NCBI RefSeq assembly: GCF_038396755.1 | Contig: NZ_CP149822.1 | Coordinates: 434,001 to 498,000 of the forward strand | Reading direction: 5' to 3' | Origin: Chitinophaga pollutisoli | GTDB lineage: Bacteria > Bacteroidota > Bacteroidia > Chitinophagales > Chitinophagaceae | Length of the DNA: 64,000 nt | Part shown: positions 18,591-26,961 of the stretch, in pieces | Layout of the letters: the number at the start of each line of letters is the position of its first letter | Position numbering within the stretch: the stretch's first letter is position 1 | Position numbers and translations under genes: made by a program | The notes under the pieces: generated by a model | Databases searched by the model: none | What the model was told of the DNA's origin: nothing | The model's input: only the letters and a program-made list of their open reading frames with translations

Positions 18591-19856
18591 ATGCAAATTT
18601 TACTGAAAAGCGCGACCATCGTTTCTGAACATTCGCCTTTTAACGGGCAGCAAAAAGATGTACTGATCGACAATGGCGTGATCGCTTCCATATCCGACAA
18701 CATCGCACCCGGCAACGCACAATTAATCAGCGGAGACGGCCTGCATGTTTCCGGCGGATGGATGGATGTGTTCGCCCATTTTTGCGATCCCGGGCAGGAA
18801 TACAAGGAAGATCTTCAATCCGGCGCCCTCGCCGCAGCGGCGGGCGGATTTACAGCCGTTATGATCGTCCCAAATACACAACCCGCCCTTCACACTAAAA
18901 CACAGATCGCTTATGTGCAGAGCCAGGCCCCTCACAACGTGGCCGAAATCCTGCCCATCGGCGCCATCACCAAAAACCTGGAAGGCGCTTCACTTGCCGA
19001 AATGTATGAGATGAAAGCCGCGGGCGCCGTGGCTTTTTCTGACGGGCTCAAACCCGTGCAGTCTTCCGGCCTGCTCCTCAAAGCCCTCCAGTACGTGAAA
19101 GCCTTCAACGGCGCCGTGATCCAGATACCGGACGATGCCAGCATCTCCGCCCACGGCCTCATGCACGAAGGCATCCACTCCACCCGCCTCGGCATGCCCG
19201 GCAAACCCGCCATCGCCGAAGAAATCATGCTCAAACGCGACCTCGACCTCCTCGAATACACCAACTCCCGCCTGCACGTTACCGGCGTATCCACCCGCGG
19301 CTCCATCCAGCTCATCGCTGATGCCAAAGCCCGCGGCCTGCAGGTCACCTGCTCGGTTACGCCCTACCACCTGCTATTCACCGACGCCGACCTGGCTTCG
19401 TACGACAGCTTCCTCAAAGTGAACCCGCCCCTGCGCACACAAGACGATGTAGACGCCCTCCGCGCCGCGGTAACCGACGGTACGGTGGATTGCATCGCCT
19501 CGCATCACCAGCCGCAGGACTGGGACGCCAAGCAGGTGGAATTCGAATACGCCAAATACGGCATGATCGGCCTGGAAACAGCCTTCGCCGCCCTCCGCGC
19601 CGCACTTCCCGAACTGGAACCCGCCAAACTGGCCAGACTGCTGTCCGACAATCCGCGCAGCATCTTCGGCCAGCCCGCCATCACCATCAAAGAAGGCGCC
19701 CCGGCCAACCTAACCGTTTTCGAACCCAACGCCACATATACACTGAGCGACGACCGCTTCCAGTCCAAAAGCCGCAACACGCCCTTCCTCGGCAAGCCCG
19801 CGAAAGGCAGCGTAACCGGCATCATCCGTCAAAACAAATCCTGGTTCCGGTCATGA
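18591..19856 (+). CDS. Dihydroorotase-family amidohydrolase homologue lacking catalytic metal ligands
   Basis: 421 residues, an amidohydrolase TIM barrel clearly related to dihydroorotase (GGFTAVMIVPNTQPAL; TCSVTPYHLLFTD; KVNPPLRTQDDVDAL; GMIGLETAFAALR). The metal site is degraded. The canonical D-x-H-x-H-x-R reads D59-V-F61-A-H63-F-C65. The HxED site is replaced by IQIPDD (about 177-182). The second His of the HxxH segment is Gly232. The TDHAPH aspartate is His305. A degenerate second dihydroorotase of this kind is common in Bacteroidota and probably does not catalyse the pyrimidine step. In other bacteria inactive paralogues support aspartate carbamoyltransferase assembly, which is one possible role here. 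It is the first gene of an operon whose next member overlaps it by four bases. Confidence 0.88.
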   Translation: MQILLKSATIVSEHSPFNGQQKDVLIDNGVIASISDNIAPGNAQLISGDGLHVSGGWMDVFAHFCDPGQEYKEDLQSGALAAAAGGFTAVMIVPNTQPALHTKTQIAYVQSQAPHNVAEILPIGAITKNLEGASLAEMYEMKAAGAVAFSDGLKPVQSSGLLLKALQYVKAFNGAVIQIPDDASISAHGLMHEGIHSTRLGMPGKPAIAEEIMLKRDLDLLEYTNSRLHVTGVSTRGSIQLIADAKARGLQVTCSVTPYHLLFTDADLASYDSFLKVNPPLRTQDDVDALRAAVTDGTVDCIASHHQPQDWDAKQVEFEYAKYGMIGLETAFAALRAALPELEPAKLARLLSDNPRSIFGQPAITIKEGAPANLTVFEPNATYTLSDDRFQSKSRNTPFLGKPAKGSVTGIIRQNKSWFRS

Positions 19857-20332
19857 AAAACAAAACACACTTACGCTTCGGCTTCATGGCCGCCGCGATC
19901 AATTTCGCCCTGCTGCTGACGCAATATTTCACGCATACCAGCTCGGCCAATATCTTTTTCCGCATCCTTTCGCTGGCGGTGCTGGTGGTAGCAGTAGTCG
20001 CTTCCTGCCTGCGCTTTTCCCGCGAGATGGAGCACAAAGCCAGCTTCGGCGAAGTTTTTGGCACGGGGTTCCGCACAACGGCGGCCGCTACCGTGATCTT
20101 CGCCGCGCTGTTCATGCTTTTCGCGCAAGTAATGCCCGGTTACAAAGACGCGTTCATCCACGACATGATCGCCATGGGCCCGCAGGCCGATATGCCCGAA
20201 ACCCATGCCGCGGAATTTGAACGCCTCAAACAGGCATTTCCCGTAACCGTGCTGTCCGGCATCCTCATGTTATATGTGCTCCCCGGCATCGTAGCCTCTG
20301 TTCTGGGAGCCGCCTTAGCCAAAAAGAAATGA
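19853..20332 (+). CDS. DUF4199 membrane protein
   Basis: 159 residues starting at MKNKTHLRFGF (ATG 19853, ATGA overlap with the preceding stop). It has four predicted transmembrane helices: FMAAAINFALLLTQYF; IFFRILSLAVLVVAVVASCL; TAAATVIFAALFMLFAQVM; and the C-terminal VLSGILMLYVLPGIVASVLGAAL. A short loop, FSREMEHKASFGEVFGTGFRT, lies between helices 2 and 3. This is the DUF4199 family, widespread in Bacteroidota and often next to a family-2 glycosyltransferase as here. The function is unknown. Overlapping starts on both sides imply translational coupling within the operon. Confidence 0.85.
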   Translation: MKNKTHLRFGFMAAAINFALLLTQYFTHTSSANIFFRILSLAVLVVAVVASCLRFSREMEHKASFGEVFGTGFRTTAAATVIFAALFMLFAQVMPGYKDAFIHDMIAMGPQADMPETHAAEFERLKQAFPVTVLSGILMLYVLPGIVASVLGAALAKKK

Positions 20333-21285
20333 AACACCTGGATATATCCGTTATCGTTCCCTTAAAAAACGAAGAAGAATCCCTGCCCGAACTGGCGGCT
20401 TGGATCGACCGTGTCATGCAGGACAACGGTTTTTCCTATGAAGTCTGGATGGTAGACGACGGCAGCACCGACCAATCCTGGGAAGTGATCCGCGAAATCT
20501 CCGCTTCCAACCCTAACGTCAAAGGCATTAAATTCCAACGCAACTACGGCAAGTCCGCCGCGCTCAACGAAGGCTTCCGCAAAGCCCAGGGCCGCGTGGT
20601 CATCACCATGGACGCCGATCTGCAAGACTCCCCCGACGAAATCCCCGGTCTGTACAAAATGATCGTGGAAGACGGGTACGACCTCGTCAGCGGCTGGAAA
20701 AAGAAGCGCTACGACAATACCCTTACCAAAAACCTCCCTTCCAAGCTCTTCAACTGGGCCACGGTAAAGATGAGCGGCATCAAGCTGCACGACTTCAACT
20801 GCGGCCTGAAATCATACCGCAAAAAGGTGGTGAAAACCATCGAGGTATATGGAGAGATGCACCGCTATATTCCTGTTATCGCCAAGTGGAGCGGGTTCCG
20901 CAACATCGGTGAGAAAGTGGTGGAACACCGCAAACGCAAATACGGCACCACCAAGTTCGGGCTGGAGCGCTTCATCAACGGTTTCCTCGATCTCGCATCC
21001 ATCACCTTCGTAGGGCGTTTCGGCAAGCGGCCGATGCACTTCTTCGGGGCGCTGGGCACGTTGTTCTTTATCATCGGTTTCATCATCGCGGGGTACCTGG
21101 CCGTGGCCAAGATATTCTGGATGCAGTACAAGATGACGGAACGCCCGTTGTTCTTCCTCGCCATGCTGCTGCTTATCATCGGTTCCCAGTTATTCCTTAC
21201 CGGGTTTATCGCGGAACTGGTAGCGCGCAACGCGCCGGAACGCAACTCCTACCTGGTGGAAGAAATCCTTGAAAACGAAGGCTGA
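20329..21285 (+). CDS. Family 2 glycosyltransferase, polyprenyl-phosphate sugar type
   Basis: 318 residues. The N-terminal GT-A domain has SVIVPLKNEEESLPEL, the nucleotide-binding VDDGSTDQSW, DADLQDSPDEIP as the DxD metal site, and QRNYGKSAALNEGF. Two C-terminal transmembrane helices follow (FFGALGTLFFIIGFIIAGY; PLFFLAMLLLIIGSQLFLTGFIAEL). This is the architecture of GtrB/dolichol-phosphate-mannose synthase-like enzymes, which transfer a sugar from a nucleotide to undecaprenyl phosphate at the inner membrane for later extracytoplasmic glycosylation. ATGA overlap with DUF4199 upstream and a one-base overlap with the next glycosyltransferase make a tight operon. The sugar is not deducible. Confidence 0.9.
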   Translation: MKHLDISVIVPLKNEEESLPELAAWIDRVMQDNGFSYEVWMVDDGSTDQSWEVIREISASNPNVKGIKFQRNYGKSAALNEGFRKAQGRVVITMDADLQDSPDEIPGLYKMIVEDGYDLVSGWKKKRYDNTLTKNLPSKLFNWATVKMSGIKLHDFNCGLKSYRKKVVKTIEVYGEMHRYIPVIAKWSGFRNIGEKVVEHRKRKYGTTKFGLERFINGFLDLASITFVGRFGKRPMHFFGALGTLFFIIGFIIAGYLAVAKIFWMQYKMTERPLFFLAMLLLIIGSQLFLTGFIAELVARNAPERNSYLVEEILENEG

Positions 21286-22400
21286 TGGTCCAGGCAAAGA
21301 AGATCGTCATCATCGGTCCCGCCCACCCCATCCGGGGTGGCCTCGCGGCGTTCAACGAACGTCTGGCGCGCGAATTGATCGCGAAGGGCCACGATGTGCA
21401 GATCCATACTTTCTCTTTCCAGTACCCCGCGTTCATGTTCCCCGGGAAAGAACAATACACTTCCGCCCCCGCGCCCGAAGGGCTGCGGATCCAACGGAGC
21501 GTACATTCCCTCAATCCCCTGAACTGGCGCAAAACCGGGCTGGAGATCCGCCGGCAAAGGCCCGATCTGGTGATCGTGGCGTTCTGGATCCCGCTAATGG
21601 CCATGAGCCTAGGGAGCCTGGCGCGCATCATCCGCAAAAACGGTCACTCCCGCATCGTAGGCCTCGTCCACAACCTCATCCCCCACGAAAAAAGACCGGG
21701 AGATGCCGCCCTGACTCAATTCTTCGTCAACAGCTGCCATGCGTTCATCACTCTCAGCCGCGAAGTGCTGCGCGATATCCGCCGGCTGACCGATAAACCC
21801 GCCGCATACGCGCCCCATCCCGTCTACGACCATTTCGGCGACACGCTCCCCACGGCTGCGGCGCGCCAGCACCTCGGATGGGACGAAAACAGCCGGTACC
21901 TCCTCTTCTTCGGGTTCATCCGCCACTACAAAGGGCTCGACCTGCTGCTGCAGGCTATGGCCGACCCGCGCATCCGCGCCATCGCCAACCTGAAGCTCGT
22001 AGTGGCCGGGGAATTCTACGAAGACCGCAGGAAGTACGAACCGCTCCTCGGTCCCAATGTGATCCTGGTCAGCGATTTCATTCCCGACAGCGACGTGAAA
22101 TTCTATTTCTCCGCCGCCGACCTCGTGGTACAGCCCTACCGGAGCGCCACCCAGAGCGGGATTTCGCAGATGGCCTATCATTTCGGCGTGCCTATGCTGG
22201 TTACCAACGTGGGCGGCCTGCCGGAAATCGTGCCTGACGGGAAAGCCGGATATGTGGTGCCGCCAGAACCCAATGCCATCGCGGAAGGCATCCTCCGCTT
22301 CCTCGAACAGCCTGCCGGGCAATTCGCCGCGTTTATCAAAGCGCAACAGCAGCTGTACTCCTGGGGCCATTTCGTAAAAACGCTCGAAACCCTGCAATAA
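21285..22400 (+). CDS. Family 4 glycosyltransferase
   Basis: 371 residues with a GT-B fold. The N-terminal nucleotide-fold start is IVIIGPAHPIRGGLAAFNERLAREL with the glycine loop. The C-terminal GT4 domain includes LLFFGFIRHYKGLDLLLQA, KLVVAGEFYEDRRKYEPL, FYFSAADLVVQPYRSATQSGI and LPEIVPDGKAGYVVPP, with the usual E-x7-E region. It is a retaining transferase in the cytoplasm, likely building a lipid-linked or exopolysaccharide glycan with the adjacent family-2 enzyme. The start codon overlaps the stop of the family-2 gene. Donor and acceptor cannot be read from the sequence. Confidence 0.9.
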   Translation: MVQAKKIVIIGPAHPIRGGLAAFNERLARELIAKGHDVQIHTFSFQYPAFMFPGKEQYTSAPAPEGLRIQRSVHSLNPLNWRKTGLEIRRQRPDLVIVAFWIPLMAMSLGSLARIIRKNGHSRIVGLVHNLIPHEKRPGDAALTQFFVNSCHAFITLSREVLRDIRRLTDKPAAYAPHPVYDHFGDTLPTAAARQHLGWDENSRYLLFFGFIRHYKGLDLLLQAMADPRIRAIANLKLVVAGEFYEDRRKYEPLLGPNVILVSDFIPDSDVKFYFSAADLVVQPYRSATQSGISQMAYHFGVPMLVTNVGGLPEIVPDGKAGYVVPPEPNAIAEGILRFLEQPAGQFAAFIKAQQQLYSWGHFVKTLETLQ

Positions 22401-22432
22401 ATCGCCGCTTTTGGGGTTATAAGACTAGCATC

Positions 22433-23416
22433 ATGAAAGCTATTACATTCATTATCGCCTTATTCTCCGTACATGCCGCCCTGGGCCAGAAGCTCCCGGC
22501 ATCCAGTTTCGCCGAGCTCGAAAAACGGCAGGATTCCCTGCGCGCCATGAGCTACGAGATCATCAACGGCAAAACACAGGACGTTCGCAGCACGCGCAAC
22601 GACGCCTTCATCCCCGCGCTCGTCAAAGCCCTTAAAACGCCGTACTCTTTCTACTTCCCATTCGATTCACTTACCACCATGGCGAAGGTCTACCCGGCCG
22701 ACAGCTCCTTCCGCATCTTCACCTGGCCGCTGGAATACGATAACAGCACCTTCCGGCATTTCGGCGTGATCCAGATGAATACGAAAGACGGCGCCCTGAA
22801 GCTTTTCCCCCTGTTCGACAATTCAGATTACACCGCAAACCCCGACACCATTACCAACCACCACGGCTGGTACGGGTGCCTGTACTACGGTATCATCCAG
22901 CGCCGGTATTTCAATGCGGAATATTATACGCTGTTTGGATGGGACGCCAACAATTTGCGGAGCCAGAAAAAGATCGCGGAAGTGCTCACGTTCAAGGAAG
23001 GCGAGCCCGTATTCGGCGGTCCTTTTTTCAGTTTCGTGGAAGACACGGTGAAGAAGCCCACGCGCAACCGGTTCATCCTCGAATACAAACGCGACGCGGC
23101 CGCGGGGCTCAATTTCAACCCCGAAGCCAATATGATCATCTACGATCACCTCATTTCTGAAACCGGTGAAGAAGCCAAGAAACACACCCTCGTGTCCGAC
23201 ATGGATTACGAAGGTTTCAAATGGCAGGCCGGCAAATGGGTACACGTGGAAAAGATCTTCCACGACGCGCTGGAAAAAGGCAAAGTACCCGTTGGCGTAC
23301 CGCTCGACAAAAGCCGCTCCAATTTGAGAGAGCCCAAAACCTACGATGAAATAGAAGCCGAAGAAGCCGCCAAACAAGCGGAGAAAGACGCGAAGAAAAA
23401 GAAGAAGAAACAGTAG
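22433..23416 (+). CDS. Conserved secreted protein of unknown function
   Basis: 327 residues with a clean signal peptide (MKAITFIIALFSVHAALGQ). The mature part begins with a helical segment (FAELEKRQDSLRAMSYEIINGK). A beta-rich region follows, with FRIFTWPLEYDNSTFRHFGVIQM, HHGWYGCLYYGIIQ and YYTLFGWDANN, and a hydrophilic charged tail ends the protein (EAEEAAKQAEKDAKKKKKKQ). I recognise it only as the type of conserved periplasmic protein found in Chitinophagaceae-like genomes. It follows the glycosyltransferase operon after 32 bases and could be cotranscribed. No catalytic motif is evident. Confidence 0.75.
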   Translation: MKAITFIIALFSVHAALGQKLPASSFAELEKRQDSLRAMSYEIINGKTQDVRSTRNDAFIPALVKALKTPYSFYFPFDSLTTMAKVYPADSSFRIFTWPLEYDNSTFRHFGVIQMNTKDGALKLFPLFDNSDYTANPDTITNHHGWYGCLYYGIIQRRYFNAEYYTLFGWDANNLRSQKKIAEVLTFKEGEPVFGGPFFSFVEDTVKKPTRNRFILEYKRDAAAGLNFNPEANMIIYDHLISETGEEAKKHTLVSDMDYEGFKWQAGKWVHVEKIFHDALEKGKVPVGVPLDKSRSNLREPKTYDEIEAEEAAKQAEKDAKKKKKKQ

Positions 23417-23488
23417 CCCGGCAACCGTCCCGTATTCAGCCGCCGTTGCGTCGCACACGGCGGCGGCAGTAAGCAGGTCAGCATTGCA

Positions 23489-23974
23489 TCAAGGCGCGGG
23501 GATCTCACCATCCGGCAAGGGAAGATCGTTCATTTCGTGGTTGAAGACGTGGAGCGCTATGCCTGAAATTTTATCGTATTTGTAATGCGATTCCGGGCCA
23601 AAAAGCAGCATTAGCCGTACCTGCCCTACCGATCCCTTCAATCCCCTCCCGCTATAAACCGGCACAAACACCACGCGCTTGTTGTATGTCGACACCGAAT
23701 CCGTGATGTACACCGGCGGTTGCTCCTTCACATATTCATTATACACTTCACAAATTCGCCGGAATTTCCGATTCAGCGAAGCCTCCGACATGTCGATCTC
23801 CTCCAGCGGTACCCCCACCAGCGCCCGGAAACTTTCGTAATCCTCCTGCTCAATCGTGGCCAGCACAGCGTTACTCGTTTCCAGGATCTCGTTTTTAACC
23901 GCCGCCTGCTGCGATTCCGGCGAACCGCAGGCCGCGATCATCATAGCCGCAAACATGCATGTGTATTGCTTCAT
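23489..23974 (-). CDS. Small lipoprotein of unknown function
   Basis: About 161 residues from MKQYTCMFAAMMIAAC, with a lipobox ending at Cys16. The ATG at 23972-23974 is preferred. The longer frame would run through the terminator hairpin of the gene upstream. The mature part contains an alpha-helical start (AAVKNEILETSNAVLATIEQEDYESFRAL) and then strands (VYITDSVSTYNKRVVFVPVYSGRG; GQVRLMLLFGPESHYKYDKISGIALHVF), a cystatin/NTF2-like pattern. It is not assigned to a known family. It sits between convergent and tandem genes with no clear partner. Confidence 0.65.
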   Translation of the reverse strand: MKQYTCMFAAMMIAACGSPESQQAAVKNEILETSNAVLATIEQEDYESFRALVGVPLEEIDMSEASLNRKFRRICEVYNEYVKEQPPVYITDSVSTYNKRVVFVPVYSGRGLKGSVGQVRLMLLFGPESHYKYDKISGIALHVFNHEMNDLPLPDGEIPAP

Positions 23975-23997
23975 CATCACAAGATAATAAAAAAAGA

Positions 23998-24017
23998 ATC
24001 CGCCACGGCGGGCGGAT
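23998..24017 (-). terminator. Terminator after the inactive M16 gene
   Basis: On the minus strand, atccgcc CGCCGT ggcggat is followed by TCTTTTTTT. It separates the M16 operon from the small lipoprotein gene downstream. Confidence 0.8.
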
Positions 24018-24042
24018 CCGATACAAAAGACATTCAATTTGG

Positions 24043-25371
24043 TCAGTCCTTCGGCTGCTTCACGTTCGAAGCCGGCAGTTTTGCCACCGGCTGTTTGAAG
24101 TCCTCCGCCGTCACTTTATCTTCTTTGCCGAGATACGTCCACTGCACATCGGTGAGGTAATTGTTGAACACGCGGTTCACATCTTCCGTTTTCACCTGCC
24201 CGATCCGGGAATTGATCTCGTCGAAGATGCGCCAGTTGCCTGAAGCCTCGCAGGTCGACATCACATTCGCTTGCGCTCCGCTGCTTTGGTTCGTCATGTA
24301 ATAACGTGTGAGATAGGATTTCTTCTTGTTCTCCACCTCCTTCGGCTTAAAGCCGTTTTCCTTCACATCGTTGATAATAGCCGTCATCACTTCGAGCGAC
24401 TGCTTCGGATCAATAGTGGTGATGTACAGCTGCGCGGCCGGCGTTTCGATATAGGAATTGTTGTATCCCGCGGACGGCGCATAGGAAAGGCTGCGTTTCG
24501 TCCGTAACTCTACGAAATACCGGTCGTACAACATGCTCATCGCAAACTGGAACAACGGCCCGTCGGGCGAGTAATACTTCGGTGCGTTGCCCAGGCCCAC
24601 GATGTAATTGGTCGCCAGGTCGCGATTGCTGATCTTTACCCCCTGTTTGATGGCCGCGGTTTGCGGCGCGCGCGGGGCTTGTCCGGCCGGGAGCGCCGCC
24701 AGCGTACTTTTCACCTTCCCGGTGATATCCTTTTCGTCGAGGTTGCCGACGATCACAAGATAAATCCGTTGCTTGCCCAGCAAATATTTATAAAAATCCT
24801 TCGCTTCCTGCAAGGTCAGTTTTTCGATCGTGGCGGGCGTCCCTCCCGGGCGCTTCGCATAATCTGTTCCTTCGAACAGCTGCTGCGTGGCAAGAATGCG
24901 GAGATATTGGTCCGGATCCGCTTCCAGCTGTTTGGCGTTGGACACCATCCGCTCACGCTCCAGCTTAAATTCATTCTCATCCATCGCAGGATGCAGCACA
25001 GCATCGGCAAACAGCGCCCAGCTGCGGTCCCAGTTCTCACGCAGGCAGGTCATCGTCATGTACGAAAAATCGTTTCGCGCATCCGCCCCGAATTCTGTCC
25101 CCAGCTTCTCCAGTTCCGCCGCCAGCGCGTCTTTATTGATCGTCGCCGTTCCCCCGTTCAGAGCGATAGTCAGCGCCAATGGCTCCAAACCCTGTTGCGC
25201 CTCCGTGATATTAGTGACGCCTCCGCGGATACAAAGGTTCACGGTAGCCACTGCTTTATCTGTCCTCTTGAAAATCACTTTTATCCCTTCCACCTGCAAT
25301 TCTTTCGTGGCCTGCGCAAACAACGGCGCGCTGGCGCAAACGAATATGATGATATAGATAATCCTTTTCAT
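24043..25371 (-). CDS. M16 peptidase-like subunit lacking the zinc motif
   Basis: 442 residues with a signal peptide (IIIFVCASAPLFAQ). It has the two-lobed M16 fold: residues VEGIKVIFKRTDKAVATVNLCIRGGVTN start the first lobe, and FELRTKRSLSYAPSAGYN-type sequence (VELRTKRSLSYAPSAGY) marks the second. The HxxEH signature expected near residue 60 is absent, reading QQGLEPLALTIA. The inactive partner in bacterial M16 heterodimers has exactly this defect and helps form the closed chamber. The active-type gene is immediately upstream with an 18-base gap, so the two probably form a periplasmic protease complex degrading short peptides. Confidence 0.88.
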   Translation of the reverse strand: MKRIIYIIIFVCASAPLFAQATKELQVEGIKVIFKRTDKAVATVNLCIRGGVTNITEAQQGLEPLALTIALNGGTATINKDALAAELEKLGTEFGADARNDFSYMTMTCLRENWDRSWALFADAVLHPAMDENEFKLERERMVSNAKQLEADPDQYLRILATQQLFEGTDYAKRPGGTPATIEKLTLQEAKDFYKYLLGKQRIYLVIVGNLDEKDITGKVKSTLAALPAGQAPRAPQTAAIKQGVKISNRDLATNYIVGLGNAPKYYSPDGPLFQFAMSMLYDRYFVELRTKRSLSYAPSAGYNNSYIETPAAQLYITTIDPKQSLEVMTAIINDVKENGFKPKEVENKKKSYLTRYYMTNQSSGAQANVMSTCEASGNWRIFDEINSRIGQVKTEDVNRVFNNYLTDVQWTYLGKEDKVTAEDFKQPVAKLPASNVKQPKD

Positions 25372-25388
25372 GATCGATGTTTAAGCGG

Positions 25389-26765
25389 TTAACGATAAAG
25401 CGCCTCCAGGCTGGTAACGTTCCATTCTTTCTGCATGTCTGCATTCAACAGCAACCCGGCCACGGAAGGCTGGTTTTTGATGTACTTGCGGACATAATCC
25501 TGCACATCCTGCCGCGTCACTTTATTCAGCTCCGAGATGTAATCGAAGTAATAATCCAGCGACGCGGAGGCCCACCAGAAACTCAGTGTATGAATGTAGT
25601 CGGTGGTGGCTTCCATCCCAAATTTCTCCCCGTTGGCCAGCTTGATCTTCGAAGTTTCCAGCTGCTCGTCGGTAAAGTAATCGTCACTGTCGAACTGGTC
25701 GATCTGCCGCGCCAGGGCCTGGAACGACTCCTTAAACTTGCCTGGATTCGGTACAAAAAAGACCTGGATCGGCCCCACATACTTCGCCGTCTGGTACCCT
25801 ATCCCCACGTTCAGGGCGTAGCCGGAATCCACGAGGTTCTTCTGGAATTTTGAATTCTTCTGCGACAAAATGTAGGAAAACACATCGGCCACCAGCGTGG
25901 CTTTAATATCCTTCCGCGTGTCCGGCCCGTGCCACACCTGCAGGAGCATGGGCACGCGGGCGTTGGGGCTTTCCACCACGAAGCGCAGGCTATCTTTCCC
26001 TTTCAGCGGCTCAAACTCCGGTATGGGCCAGCGCTTGAAGGGATCAAAGCCGGCGGGCTTCCAGTCGCCGTACACTTCTTGCGCCTTGCGGAACACCTCT
26101 TCATGCTTCACATCGCCCGCCACCAGCAGGATCGAGTTGTCCGGAAAATAATACTTGTCTTTGATGACCCGCATCTTCTCCGGCGTGGCCGTCAGGATGA
26201 TATCGTGGTCGCCGATGGGATTTTTGCGGGAGTAGTGCGCGCCCCAGGTTTTGCGGTTCACTTTATCGAACAACGCCCAGGCCGGATTAGACTCCGCCCG
26301 CTGGAATTCGCCATCCACCACCGGGTTCTCCTTCTTCATTTCTTCCTGTAAAAATAACGGGTAACGGATCGCGCTGTTCATAAAACGCAGCCCGTGGTCG
26401 AGATCTTTACTGCCGAGGGTGAAAAAGTAATTCACGCGCTCCTGGCTCGTGGTGCCGTTAAACGAAATCCCCAGCTCCTGGATGCGCTCCAGGTACTTTT
26501 CCTGCGAGGGAATGTCCTTGTTGGCTTTGAAAAACATGTGCTCGTACAAGTGGGAAAGACCGTTGAATTCGTTGTCTTCCGTATAAGATCCGTTGCGGAC
26601 GGCCATTTCGATGGTCACCAGCGGCACGGAATGGTCTTCCAGCACCAGCAGTTCCAGCCCGTTCGGGAGCCGGGACAGGAAGATGTTGGCGGGCCGGTTT
26701 TTCGATTGTTGGGCGGATGCCGCCACTGCCAGCAGCAGCAAAAGTAAAAGGGGCGAGTGCTTCAT
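25389..26765 (-). CDS. M16 family zinc metallopeptidase, catalytic subunit
   Basis: 458 residues with a signal peptide (LLLLLLAVAASAQ). The inverted zinc motif HLYEH is present (His71, Glu74, His75), with the distal Glu in the ENPVVDGEFQRAE segment about 75 residues later, as in pitrilysin/PqqL/mitochondrial-processing-type peptidases. The second lobe has NSKFQKNLVDSGYALNVGIGYQ. Its operon partner downstream lacks this motif. The pair is predicted to be a periplasmic peptidase that digests small peptides inside a clamshell cavity. No specific substrate is indicated. Confidence 0.92.
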   Translation of the reverse strand: MKHSPLLLLLLLAVAASAQQSKNRPANIFLSRLPNGLELLVLEDHSVPLVTIEMAVRNGSYTEDNEFNGLSHLYEHMFFKANKDIPSQEKYLERIQELGISFNGTTSQERVNYFFTLGSKDLDHGLRFMNSAIRYPLFLQEEMKKENPVVDGEFQRAESNPAWALFDKVNRKTWGAHYSRKNPIGDHDIILTATPEKMRVIKDKYYFPDNSILLVAGDVKHEEVFRKAQEVYGDWKPAGFDPFKRWPIPEFEPLKGKDSLRFVVESPNARVPMLLQVWHGPDTRKDIKATLVADVFSYILSQKNSKFQKNLVDSGYALNVGIGYQTAKYVGPIQVFFVPNPGKFKESFQALARQIDQFDSDDYFTDEQLETSKIKLANGEKFGMEATTDYIHTLSFWWASASLDYYFDYISELNKVTRQDVQDYVRKYIKNQPSVAGLLLNADMQKEWNVTSLEALYR

Positions 26766-26903
26766 GTGCGAAGGTTCTAGGGTCAGGAAATGAAAACAGG
26801 TTTGGATAATTGACGTCGGCGGGCCTGGAGGTCCTTACTAAATATACCGGATAATTGCCAATTCGCGTGCAAAGGCGCCCCCTTTCAGCGGACTGGATAA
26901 AAA

Positions 26904-26943
26904 GAAAAAAGGCGCCAGGGAGTGAAATCCCTTTGGCGCCTTT
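26904..26943 (-). terminator. Terminator of the parC gene
   Basis: Stem ggcgcca/tggcgcc, extended internally by ggga/tccc with a two-base bulge. The minus strand continues into a TTTTTTCTTTTT tail about 20 bases past the parC stop. Confidence 0.85.
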
Positions 26944-26961
26944 CTATTAAATCATTGATTA

